A DNA stretch of 33,569 nt, taken from the NCBI GenBank assembly GCA_913030665.1, contig CAJWFS010000013.1, positions 1 to 33,569 of the forward strand, read 5' to 3'. This stretch comes from an uncultured Acidimicrobiaceae bacterium (GTDB lineage: Bacteria; Actinomycetota; Acidimicrobiia; Acidimicrobiales; MedAcidi-G1). Positions within the stretch are counted from its first letter, which is position 1. Each line of letters begins with the position of its first letter. The notes under the pieces were generated by a model that saw only the letters and a list, made by a program, of their open reading frames with translations, did not search any database and had not been told where the DNA came from. Shown here one piece after another: positions 8,757 through 15,302 of the stretch. A program made the translations under genes and the position numbers.

Positions 8757-9572
8757 CTACCGGATGGGGGAGGTAAGCCCCTCGTCGTTGGCCGGTCGGC
8801 TCCTCGAGAGGAACGCCCCGGCGTCGGCCAGCAGGAACTGTCCGGTGATGCAACGTGCCAGGTCGCTGGTTAGGAACACCACCAGGCGGGCCAGCTCGTC
8901 GTGTTCGACCATGCGTCGCAGGGGCGTGGCCTCGACGATCGCCTCCATGCGCTCCTGGGTGAATGCGGCCGCCACCGTCTCGGTCATCGTGGTTCCCGGG
9001 GCCATGGCGTTGACCCGGACGCCGGCCGGTCCCAACTCCACGGCCATGGATGTGACCAGGTGGTTCACCGCCGCCTTGGCCGCCGCATAGGCCGCGTTGT
9101 ACGGCGACGGCCGGGTCGCCTCCCCGGAGGTCACGAACAGGATCGAACCACCCCCCCTCTCGACCATCAGCTCGGCCTCGGCCCGACCACAGAGGGCGGC
9201 CACCATGAGGTTCTGGTCGATGATGTCGTGCCAGTCGTCGTACCGGTACCGGACGAAGGGTCGTGGCCGCCGACCGGGCGGCAGCATCCCGACGTTGTTG
9301 ACAGCGATGTCCAGGCCACCCAGGCGGTTGGCCACGGTGGCCACCATGGCGTCCACGGCGGTTTCGTCACGGCAGTCGGCGGCCACGGCGATAGCCGTGC
9401 ATCCCTCGTCCGTAATCTCCGCCACCACCGCCTCGGCCCGGTCGGGCCTGAGATCGTTGACGGCCACCGCCGCGCCGGCACGGGCCAGCCATCGGGCGAT
9501 TTCCCGGCCGATGCCGGCGCCCGCGCCGGTCACCAGGGCGGTGCGGCCCGCGTGGTCGATCGGGATGCTCAT
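8757..9572 (-). CDS. Short-chain dehydrogenase/reductase (SDR) in the UGSC operon
   Basis: This 271-aa protein has the classical SDR motifs: TGAGAGIG at 15-22, NNVG at 92-95, Asn121, Ser149, and Tyr162-x3-Lys166. VNDLRPDR at the end of strand 2 suggests NAD(H) binding through Asp40. The C terminus has the common GQFLLADAG segment of FabG-like members. It begins 7 bp after the stop of the selenoprotein gene and is the last gene of the three-gene minus-strand operon, so it probably acts in the same pathway. Substrate unknown. Confidence 0.9.
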   Translation of the reverse strand: MSIPIDHAGRTALVTGAGAGIGREIARWLARAGAAVAVNDLRPDRAEAVVAEITDEGCTAIAVAADCRDETAVDAMVATVANRLGGLDIAVNNVGMLPPGRRPRPFVRYRYDDWHDIIDQNLMVAALCGRAEAELMVERGGGSILFVTSGEATRPSPYNAAYAAAKAAVNHLVTSMAVELGPAGVRVNAMAPGTTMTETVAAAFTQERMEAIVEATPLRRMVEHDELARLVVFLTSDLARCITGQFLLADAGAFLSRSRPANDEGLTSPIR

Positions 9573-9579
9573 GTACCGG

Positions 9580-10104
9580 TCACCCGGCCATGTCGGTCAG
9601 CAGGCCCAGCACCTCGTCGACCACAGCGTCCGCCCGGTCCAGGATCGCAGCCTCGGGGACCCCGCCGATCGGGTGTTCCACCGAGACGATCCGGAGGCCG
9701 GCCAGGCCCAGGTCGGCGGCGGTCTGGTCGGCGAGGAGGCGGAGTTCGCCGGTGGCCACCAGCACGGTGGGGATGCCGGCACCTTCCAGCTTCACGGTGT
9801 CGTGGACACTCCACGACGTGCAGCTTCCTCAATCGGCTGTGCCGGTGAGGACCAGCTCCACTTCCTCTACGAGTCGGCCGAGTACCTGGTCCTCGCATGG
9901 GATGGCGGCGTTCTTGGTCTCGACGAGGGCCACCTCGGCACCCGTACGGGCGGCAAGCCGCTCAGCCAGTCGTGTCAGGAGGATGCCGGCATTGGGCTTG
10001 CGGTTGTCGAGGATGCCGATCCGCCTGCCGGCCAGGACAGCAGGAGTGGGTGCCAGGGTGATCGGCGGCGTGCTGGCCGCGCCGGTGGGTGGGTGTATCT
10101 GCAC
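9580..10104 (-). CDS. UGSC-family selenoprotein with in-frame TGA (Sec92)
   Basis: Two open stretches in the same frame are joined by a single TGA at 9831-9829. Read through, they give one 174-aa protein containing T-G-T-A-D-U-G-S-C-T-S-W-S, the motif that names the UGSC selenoprotein family, with Sec92 and resolving Cys95 in a redox-like U-x-x-C arrangement. Downstream residues (VKLEGAGIPTVLVATGEL) continue the domain without a break. The start is GTG at 10104: AGGAG lies 5 nt upstream and overlaps the stop of the preceding gene, so the two are coupled. A perfect hairpin 12-30 nt after the TGA fits a bacterial SECIS element. Without Sec insertion the product would stop at 91 aa. No Sec machinery (selA, selB, selC, selD) is in the window, so decoding is inferred. 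The biochemical role of the family is not established as far as I know; a thiol/selenol redox or reductase-like role is a guess. Confidence 0.88.
9793..9820 (-). promoter_or_regulatory. Candidate bacterial SECIS element
   Basis: In the mRNA, GTCGTGG and CCACGAC form a perfect 7-bp stem (9817-9811 with 9805-9799) closing the 5-nt loop AGTGT. An outer CAC/GTG can extend the stem across a 3-nt bulge. The loop starts 19 nt after the UGA and has G as its second base, matching the usual bSECIS pattern (G in the first two loop positions, roughly 16-37 nt from UGA). It lies inside coding sequence for S-W-S-V-H-D-T-V. SelB binding is inferred. Confidence 0.72.
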
Positions 10105-10112
10105 GGGTGCTC

Positions 10113-11165
10113 CTACGGCTCGACGGGAACGGTGACGCTCCGGGTCATTCCCCAACTGGGTATGACGGAACTGTGCCTGCCGGCGCCGCCCACCACCATG
10201 ATCCGGATGTTGTCGGGGTGTCCGGTCATCGGGGCGGCCTCTCCATCCTGCAGGGACTGCATCCAGGGCGTCCAGGCCCGATGTGCGAAGGCCCGCTTCA
10301 GCTCGCCGACGGGCAGTCGGGCGCGTTGGAAGAGGTAGGACGCGACGTCGCCCCGGGACCATCCGGCGTCGGCGCAGGTGGCGGCGTGTTCCGGGCAGAG
10401 CGCCACCAGGTACTCGCCCTGGCTGATGCAGGCGTTGTTCTGGGCGGTGGTCGCCATTGCCGAGGCCACCTTGTCGAGGATTCCGGTCGGGCTCGAGGAT
10501 TCCATGTCGTGCACGTTGTGTGGTGCTTCGCCGCAGTGGATGGTCACCGCCGATGGGGCCTCCACCCCGACTGAGGCCGCGTAGCCGGTCCAAGGCGAGG
10601 CTTCCAGGTTCTCGGCGACGCAGAAGCCGAACTTGGCGGGCCCACCCTGGGTGGAGGCGTCGCCGTCGCCCGGAGTGGCACCGGCAACGTGCAGGAGGAT
10701 GAGGCGGAGGGCCCGACCGGTGGCGGCGTTGGCCCGGCTTCCAGGGCCGAACGCCCCGAGGCCGCCGTGGTAGCCGGCAGTACGGGCCACGTCGCCGTGG
10801 ACGACTAGGAGGGGGGCGACGCAGTGCGTGGTGGCGTTGACTCCTCGCAGGTTCAGGTCGGGATGGGCCAGGGCCCGCACGGCCGACACCAGGACCGGGA
10901 GGTGGTCAGGTAGGCAGCCGGCCATCACGGCGTTCACGGCGATGGCCAGCCGGGTTGCCTGGCCGAACCGCGGTGGGAGGCTGGCCACGACCTCCTCGGG
11001 GTCGTGGCCATTGCAGCCGGCGAGCATCGCGCCCACCCGTTCGGAGGTGGGCGCAACCACCGGCAGGCCGTCTCCCCAGCCGTGGGAGGCCAGGACCTCG
11101 ATCAGGTCGGCATCGTCGTCCACCTCGAGGAGGTCGGTGGGCGAACCTGTCGTGTCTACAGTCAT
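10113..11165 (-). CDS. Uncharacterised Cys-rich protein coupled to the UGSC selenoprotein
   Basis: I do not recognise an enzyme family for this 350-aa protein. It is soluble, with no signal peptide or membrane segment. It has eight cysteines (51, 84, 115, 182, 211, 246, 257, 264) and several motifs that look conserved rather than low complexity: GWGDGLPVVAPT at 29-40, LNLRGVNATTHCVAPLL, GRALRLILLHVAGATPGDGD, KFGFCVAENLEASPW at 178-191, and IHCGEAPHNV. The ATG ending at 11165 gives MTVDTTGSPTDLLEV. Its stop codon lies within the ribosome-binding site of the selenoprotein gene, so the proteins are probably made in fixed ratio and may form a complex. It is divergent from a TetR gene across 56 bp. 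Function unknown; a partner enzyme whose thiols exchange with the UGSC selenol is a hypothesis. Confidence 0.82.
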   Translation of the reverse strand: MTVDTTGSPTDLLEVDDDADLIEVLASHGWGDGLPVVAPTSERVGAMLAGCNGHDPEEVVASLPPRFGQATRLAIAVNAVMAGCLPDHLPVLVSAVRALAHPDLNLRGVNATTHCVAPLLVVHGDVARTAGYHGGLGAFGPGSRANAATGRALRLILLHVAGATPGDGDASTQGGPAKFGFCVAENLEASPWTGYAASVGVEAPSAVTIHCGEAPHNVHDMESSSPTGILDKVASAMATTAQNNACISQGEYLVALCPEHAATCADAGWSRGDVASYLFQRARLPVGELKRAFAHRAWTPWMQSLQDGEAAPMTGHPDNIRIMVVGGAGRHSSVIPSWGMTRSVTVPVEP

Positions 11166-11221
11166 CAGACAACAGCCTGCTCTACTTCGACTAGTTTTGC
11201 AAGCCAACCGATGGAGGGGCG
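11166..11221. promoter_or_regulatory. Divergent promoter region, UGSC operon / tetR
   Basis: This 56-bp AT-richer spacer separates the minus-strand UGSC operon from the plus-strand tetR gene and must hold both promoters. It includes ACTAGT (11190-11195) and a TAGTTT hexamer (11192-11197) that could be a -10 box for tetR, with GGAGGGG just before its ATG. No long palindrome was found. Confidence 0.35.
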
Positions 11222-11806
11222 ATGGCGGCACGACGGGGTGTGACCAGGGACCGGGTGGTCCACGCCGCCCTGGAGGTCCTGGACGAGGTAGGGAACATCG
11301 ACGCTGTACGGCCGTCGATGGTGGCTGCACGGCTGGGGATCCGGTCGCAGTCGCTCTACGCCCATGTCGACGGCGTGAACGGACTGCGTCGAATGCTGGC
11401 CCTCCAGTCACTTGCCTACCTGGCCGATGCTGTGACCGGGGCCGCCGTCGGGCGGTCGGGTCCCGACGCCGTAGACGCCGTTGTCCGGGCACACCTGGGC
11501 TTCGCCATGGCATGGCCGGGACGCTTCAGCGCCGCCATCCACCCGCCGGGGGACGATCCCGACCTTCTGGCAGCAGTGGAACGCGTCGGCAGCCCTCTCC
11601 AGACGGTCCTGGAGATGCTGGGCCTGGACGCCGACGAGAGGGTCCACTGGACCCGCCTGCAGCTCTCCCTGGTCTGGGGCTTCGCCACCCTCTGGCGCGA
11701 TGGGCGCCTCACGCTGGCACCACCTCCGGAGTCGACGATCGACCACCTGGTGGCCGCCCTCCTGGCCCGGTTGGGGCCCAGCCCGGCACCGGGAGCCTCG
11801 AGATGA
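11222..11806 (+). CDS. TetR family transcriptional regulator (WHG-type C-terminal domain)
   Basis: This 194-aa regulator has an N-terminal helix-turn-helix at about residues 30-58 (VRPSMVAARLGIRSQSLYAHVDGVNGLRRML). The C-terminal half, with HLGFAMAWPGRFSAAIHPP and LVWGFATLWRDGRL, resembles the TetR_C/WHG ligand domain often seen in actinobacteria. The ATG is set by GGAGGGG immediately upstream; spacing is tight. The gene overlaps the next one by ATGA, so the two are co-translated, and it is divergent from the UGSC operon, which is its most likely target together with its own operon. Confidence 0.87.
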   Translation: MAARRGVTRDRVVHAALEVLDEVGNIDAVRPSMVAARLGIRSQSLYAHVDGVNGLRRMLALQSLAYLADAVTGAAVGRSGPDAVDAVVRAHLGFAMAWPGRFSAAIHPPGDDPDLLAAVERVGSPLQTVLEMLGLDADERVHWTRLQLSLVWGFATLWRDGRLTLAPPPESTIDHLVAALLARLGPSPAPGASR

Positions 11807-12669
11807 TCGACGAACGTCGTCGGCGTGACGACCTGTACCTCTGTCCCAGCACTCTGCTACCCGACACGTTCTCCCTGGATGGAGCGGGCTTCGAGGAGTA
11901 CGTGGAGGCGAGTGTCGATGCTGGAGTGGCCGGCATCTCCTACTGGACCCTCCACGAGGTCCTGCTGAAGGCGCAGGGCTGGTCCTCCGCGCGGATCAGG
12001 TCCCGACTCCGCACTGCAGGCCTCCGGGTCGTCTGCGTCGAGGCCATCTACGGCTGGGCCAACGCAACGAGCCCCGCCGCGGCCGTGGAGGCGTCACGGG
12101 AGTCGATCGACATCGCATCGGCACATGGGTCACCGAACCTGGCTGCCGTGGTCCTGGAACCGGACCTCCGGTCCATGGAGGCGACGGTGGCCAACCTCGC
12201 TGCCGTGGCCGATCGGGCCGCCGAGGTTGACGTGTCCATCTGCGTGGAGTTCCTCCCGTGGTCAGGGATCCCGGACATCACGACCTGCTGGGACCTCCTG
12301 CGACGGACGGGGCGTCCAAACGTGGGGGTGCTGCTCGACTCCTGGCACTGGCTCCGCCAGCCCGGTGGGCCATATGGCCGCCACGCCGACACCCTGGCCT
12401 CCATGCCCGGCGATGCCATCCGGGTGTTCCAACTATGTGACGCCGGACCCGAGCCGTGGGACGATCCGATGGCTGAGTGCCTGGCCGCCCGCCCCCTGCC
12501 CGGTGACGGGGTGGTCGACCACGAGCACCTGTTCGGCCTGTTGCGGGGCATCTCCGCCGATCCGGTGGTCATGCCGGAGGTCTTCAACACCGGGTTGGCC
12601 AAGCTGGGAATGGGGCCGATGGCCCACCGCATTGTCGAGGCCAGCCGATCGGTCCTATCAGGCTGGTGA
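11803..12669 (+). CDS. Sugar phosphate isomerase/epimerase-like TIM barrel protein
   Basis: This 288-aa protein has the AP-endonuclease-2/xylose-isomerase-like barrel. Acidic residues at strand ends fit the divalent-metal site of the family: Glu in CVEAIYGW, Glu in ICVEFLPW, D-S-W-H-W (VGVLLDSWHWLRQ), FQLCDAG, and a late VVMPEVFNTG. Such proteins act as keto-sugar epimerases, inosose dehydratases or isomerases; which reaction is run here is not visible. The start overlaps the tetR stop, so the two are coupled. The association with the TetR and UGSC operon suggests a role in processing a polyol- or sugar-like substrate, which is inference. A strong hairpin follows about 40 bp after the stop. 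Confidence 0.82.
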   Translation: MIDERRRRDDLYLCPSTLLPDTFSLDGAGFEEYVEASVDAGVAGISYWTLHEVLLKAQGWSSARIRSRLRTAGLRVVCVEAIYGWANATSPAAAVEASRESIDIASAHGSPNLAAVVLEPDLRSMEATVANLAAVADRAAEVDVSICVEFLPWSGIPDITTCWDLLRRTGRPNVGVLLDSWHWLRQPGGPYGRHADTLASMPGDAIRVFQLCDAGPEPWDDPMAECLAARPLPGDGVVDHEHLFGLLRGISADPVVMPEVFNTGLAKLGMGPMAHRIVEASRSVLSGW

Positions 12670-12707
12670 CCGACCAACCGGATCCCGTCTACCTTCTGGG
12701 GAGGTGG

Positions 12708-12728
12708 CCGGGCCCACGGTGGGCCCGG
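12708..12728. terminator. GC-rich hairpin after the isomerase-like gene
   Basis: CCGGGCCCA (12708-12716), loop CGG and TGGGCCCGG (12720-12728) make a perfect 9-bp stem 38 bp after the isomerase stop. There is no T tract. It separates the tetR-isomerase pair from the binding-protein gene and may be a terminator or a 5' leader structure of the latter. Confidence 0.45.
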
Positions 12729-12755
12729 AGGGAGGGGCCGGACGTGGACGGAGCC

Positions 12756-14234
12756 ATGCGACGATTCATCGGGCTGGGTTTGGCCCTTGTGCTGCTCGCC
12801 GGGGGATGTGGCGGTGGCGGATCGCCAACGACGGCGCCCACCGCTACCGAGGTGACCGTTATGACTACCGAGGCGCCCACGACCGCGCCCACGACGACCA
12901 CCGAGGCGCCAACGACGACGACCGAGGCGCCAACGACGACGACCGAGGCGCCAACGACGACGACCGAGGCGCCTGCCCAGGACCCGACCGAGGCCACCAC
13001 CACGATGGCGCCGTCGGAGACCACGACCACGGCGGCCCCGATCGTCCTGACCGACTCCTTCCGGGGCGTCACCTCGGAGACCATCAGGATTGGATTCACG
13101 TCAATCGACTTCGAGAAGTTCAACTCGACCTACGGGTTCAACCTCACGTATGCGAACTACGGGCCGGCCGTCGACACCTACGTCGCCCACGTCAACGCCA
13201 CCGGTGGGATCCTGGGCCGGATGGTCGAGGTCATCCACGGGACCTTCCTCCCGGTGGGTGCAGCCACGGCCGAGGCGGTGTGCGTGGAGCTGGCCGAGGA
13301 CCACCGGGTGTTCGCCGTGTTGAACGGGTTCGCCGGCCCAGGCGTGGAGAGCGTCAACGAGTGCTTCGGTGGCCTGTACGACACGATCCTGGTCGGGGGA
13401 AAGCCCACACCCGAACAGCTCGAGCGGATCACCGCCACCTGGATAAGCGACGACATCAGCCTGGGTCGACGCGGCAGGGCGTTCGTGAACCTGCTGCGGG
13501 AGACCGGACGGTTGGCAGACCTTGGCACATTCATGCTCTACGGGGCGAACGGCGACTACGAGGCGACCATCGCTGACACCAGGGTGGCCCTGGAGGATGC
13601 GGGCGCGGAGGTGGCCGTCGCCACCTACAACCCGAGTACCGGCGATGAGTCGGCCACCATCGCCCACATGGAGGTGGTCCTCGAACGGGCGCGGGCCGAG
13701 GGCGTGTCCACCGTGTTCTTCATCGGGGAGGCCGCCTACGCCCAGGAGGTCCTGTTCGAACTGGGTGACGAGTTCACCGTGCTCATCTTGAACGGCGACT
13801 CCACCAACCGTTGGAAGACCGACCCCCCACTGGGCATCGAGGGAGCGGGCACCCTCCTGACCAACCGGTCGTTCACCTCGTCGACGGACCCGGCCATGGC
13901 CGACTGCCTGGCCATCATCGAGGCGGGCCTGGGCCTCGAGGTGCGATCGGTGGAGCTGCTGGAGGAGGGCGAGCCCAACTACTGGGCCGCCACACAGAGC
14001 TCGTGCCGGTTGTTCGAGTTGTTCCGCCAGATCGCCACGGCGGCCGGCCCGGACCTGACCAACGAATCGTTCGCCGCAGCGACGGCCACCCTGGGACCGT
14101 TCTCCATCTCGGGGCAGCCCTACAACTCCCTGGGCCCCGGGAAGTACGACGCCAGGGACACCCTCAGCCTGGCCGAATGGGACCACGGGATCGGGTTCTG
14201 GCGGGCCATCTCCGAGCCCGTCGACGTGGGCTGA
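12756..14234 (+). CDS. Type-1 periplasmic substrate-binding lipoprotein (branched-chain amino acid ABC type)
   Basis: This 492-aa exported protein has a lipobox LLAGGC with acylated Cys18, then a Thr/Pro/Glu linker of about 80 residues, then a Peripla_BP_6-like fold. That fold starts at ETIRIGFTSIDFEKF and includes the typical NATGGILGR segment (the usual N-x-x-G-G-I-x-G motif) and VFAVLNGFAGPG. It should capture a small solute outside the membrane for an ABC importer, but no permease or ATPase gene is near, so it either serves a distant transporter or acts as a sensor. The start at ATG 12756 is chosen because the signal peptide begins there; the frame opens earlier at GTG 12666 but that would bury the signal. 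It is followed by a strong terminator. Confidence 0.85.
   Translation: MRRFIGLGLALVLLAGGCGGGGSPTTAPTATEVTVMTTEAPTTAPTTTTEAPTTTTEAPTTTTEAPTTTTEAPAQDPTEATTTMAPSETTTTAAPIVLTDSFRGVTSETIRIGFTSIDFEKFNSTYGFNLTYANYGPAVDTYVAHVNATGGILGRMVEVIHGTFLPVGAATAEAVCVELAEDHRVFAVLNGFAGPGVESVNECFGGLYDTILVGGKPTPEQLERITATWISDDISLGRRGRAFVNLLRETGRLADLGTFMLYGANGDYEATIADTRVALEDAGAEVAVATYNPSTGDESATIAHMEVVLERARAEGVSTVFFIGEAAYAQEVLFELGDEFTVLILNGDSTNRWKTDPPLGIEGAGTLLTNRSFTSSTDPAMADCLAIIEAGLGLEVRSVELLEEGEPNYWAATQSSCRLFELFRQIATAAGPDLTNESFAAATATLGPFSISGQPYNSLGPGKYDARDTLSLAEWDHGIGFWRAISEPVDVG
12891..12974 (+). repeat. Four 21-bp tandem repeats coding the TTTTEAP linker
   Basis: Units at 12891, 12912, 12933 and 12954 are near-identical 21-mers, each coding T-T-T-T-E-A-P in the linker behind the lipid anchor. 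A Thr/Pro-rich stretch like this is probably an extended, possibly glycosylated stalk. Copy number is likely to vary by slippage. Confidence 0.9.
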
Positions 14235-14240
14235 ACGCGG

Positions 14241-14269
14241 CAGTGACCGGGTCGGGGACCCGGTCACTG
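14241..14269. terminator. Strong bidirectional terminator hairpin
   Basis: CAGTGACCGGGTC and GACCCGGTCACTG form a perfect 13-bp stem with a GGG loop, 6 bp after the binding-protein stop and 1 bp beyond the 3' CCA of the convergent tRNA-Ser. It can end transcripts from both sides. No clear T tract. Confidence 0.75.
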
Positions 14270-14273
14270 GTGG

Positions 14274-14360
14274 CGGAAGGTGTGGGATTTGAACCCACGG
14301 TGACCCGGAGGCCACAACGGCTTTCGAGGCCGCCCCATTCGTCCGCTCTGGCAACCTTCC
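14274..14360 (-). tRNA. tRNA-Ser(CGA)
   Basis: The 87-nt gene has acceptor GGAAGGT pairing with ACCTTCC, discriminator G, T arm GTGGG-TTCAAAT-CCCAC, anticodon loop CTCGAAA (anticodon CGA, reading UCG) and the long variable arm of serine tRNAs. The genome encodes CCA directly after it (14273-14271). Confidence 0.95.
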
Positions 14361-14416
14361 GCCGACGAGGCTACTGAGGTGCCGACGGGCGGCCAACCGG
14401 ACCGGTCGGCCGCCGG

Positions 14417-14908
14417 TCAGCGGTGTCGGGCGAAGAACGAGGTGAGCAGTCCGGCGCAGTCCCCGGCCCGTATGCCGCCGGTCGCCGGGTACTCGTGGTT
14501 CAGGCGTGGATCGGAACCCAGGTTGTAGAGGGAACCTACGGCTCCGGCCTCCGGGTTGGGTGCTCCCCAGACGAGGCGACCGATCCGGGCCGCCCAGGCG
14601 GCTCCGGCACACATCGGGCAGGGCTCCAGGGTCACGACCAGGACGGCATCGTCGAGGCGCCACGTCCCCAGCTCGGTGGCGGCATCGCGCAGCGCCAGGA
14701 CCTCGGCGTGGGCCGTCGGGTCACCCGTGGCCTCGCGTTCGTTGTGCCGTCGGGCCACGATCCGACCATCTACGGCCACCACGGCGCCGACCGGGACCTC
14801 GCCCGCTGTAGCGGCCAGGGCGGCCTCGGCCAGCGCCACGCCCATCAGGTCATGGTCGGCATGGTGGTCTTGGTCGGTTGGTTCGACGGTCGGGTCCGGA
14901 TTCTCCAT
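14417..14908 (-). CDS. tadA: tRNA adenosine(34) deaminase
   Basis: This enzyme converts A34 to inosine in the anticodon of tRNA-Arg(ACG). The 163-aa product carries the cytidine-deaminase zinc site: H67-A-E69 with Glu69 as proton shuttle, and P-C97-P-M-C100. The N-terminal twenty residues are an acidic/His-rich extension. The ATG ending at 14908 is supported by TAACGT exactly 7 nt upstream, a leaderless -10 pattern; a longer frame to 15187 would run through the SRP RNA gene and is not coding. Position beside ffs and dnaX is conserved in actinobacteria. Confidence 0.93.
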   Translation of the reverse strand: MENPDPTVEPTDQDHHADHDLMGVALAEAALAATAGEVPVGAVVAVDGRIVARRHNEREATGDPTAHAEVLALRDAATELGTWRLDDAVLVVTLEPCPMCAGAAWAARIGRLVWGAPNPEAGAVGSLYNLGSDPRLNHEYPATGGIRAGDCAGLLTSFFARHR

Positions 14909-14915
14909 GCACGCG

Positions 14916-14921
14916 ACGTTA
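14916..14921 (-). promoter_or_regulatory. -10 box of tadA (TAACGT)
   Basis: TAACGT ends 7 nt before the ATG, so transcription probably starts at the start codon. No ribosome-binding site is present. Confidence 0.5.
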
Positions 14922-14936
14922 GGTCCGGGCGCAGCG

Positions 14937-15074
14937 GCACCCGTCCTCGAGAGTGGCGGCCAGGCGGTCTGCGGCACTCCGGGAGTTCCGCTGAGAGCTG
15001 CTGCCTTCCGGCCCTGACCCGGTTCACGGGGCCCGGTCGCACAGGACCCGACCGCCACACTCGAGGACGGGTGC
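14937..15074 (-). ncRNA. ffs: Signal recognition particle RNA (4.5S RNA)
   Basis: The transcript contains the SRP domain IV signature GGTCAGGGCCGGAAGGCAGC, with a GGAA tetraloop and the asymmetric loop sides, which binds Ffh. The ends are complementary over more than 20 nt: GCACCCGTCCTCGAG at the 5' end against CTCGAGGACGGGTGC at the 3' end, then GTGGCGG against CCGCCAC. This sets the gene limits at 138 nt. A TATCGT box lies 6 nt upstream of the 5' end. No Alu domain is evident, so it is a short bacterial type. Location between tadA and dnaX is typical. Confidence 0.93.
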
Positions 15075-15080
15075 ACCCGA

Positions 15081-15086
15081 ACGATA
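15081..15086 (-). promoter_or_regulatory. -10 box of ffs (TATCGT)
   Basis: TATCGT lies 6 nt before the predicted 5' end of the SRP RNA, agreeing with the end set by pairing. This stable RNA calibrates the -10 to start distance seen at other genes here. Confidence 0.55.
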
Positions 15087-15157
15087 CCCGCGCCGTCCGT
15101 ATCCCATCCTGCGGCTCGGTATCCTGTCGCCCGGAACCCGGCCGCGCGCCGGGTCCC

Positions 15158-15244
15158 GGAGGGATGCGAGAGCGGACGATTCGGCACGCCTGGAACGCGT
15201 GTGTGGCTTCACCGTCACCGTGGGTTCGAATCCCACTCCCTCCG
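15158..15244 (+). tRNA. tRNA-Ser(GGA)
   Basis: The 87-nt gene has acceptor GGAGGGA pairing with TCCCTCC, discriminator G, T arm GTGGG-TTCGAAT-CCCAC, anticodon loop CTGGAAC (anticodon GGA, reading UCC/UCU) and a long class-II variable arm. The next bases are CCG, so CCA must be added after transcription, unlike the neighbouring tRNA-Ser(CGA). Confidence 0.95.
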
Positions 15245-15290
15245 CCGCTCAGCGGTCCGGAGACCCGAGGCCCCTCCGGTGGTGCCGATG

Positions 15291-15296
15291 TAGGGT
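15291..15296 (+). promoter_or_regulatory. -10 box of dnaX (TAGGGT)
   Basis: TAGGGT ends 6 nt before the dnaX ATG; there is no ribosome-binding site, consistent with a leaderless mRNA. Confidence 0.5.
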
Positions 15297-15302
15297 CGGA
15301 CC

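Noticed and set aside
9580-10104. UGSC gene as a pseudogene or two separate genes
   Set aside because: A single TGA at the exact U position of a known selenoprotein motif, intact frame on both sides, a SECIS-like hairpin and tight operon spacing all argue for Sec decoding. The ATG at 9795 for a separate 71-aa protein has no good ribosome-binding site.
12666-12755. Upstream GTG start at 12666 for the binding lipoprotein
   Set aside because: It would place 30 unrelated residues before a clean signal peptide and would be translated through a strong hairpin (12708-12728).
14909-15187. N-terminal extension of tadA to 15187
   Set aside because: It would translate through the SRP RNA gene and part of a tRNA; the ATG ending at 14908 has a leaderless -10 box.
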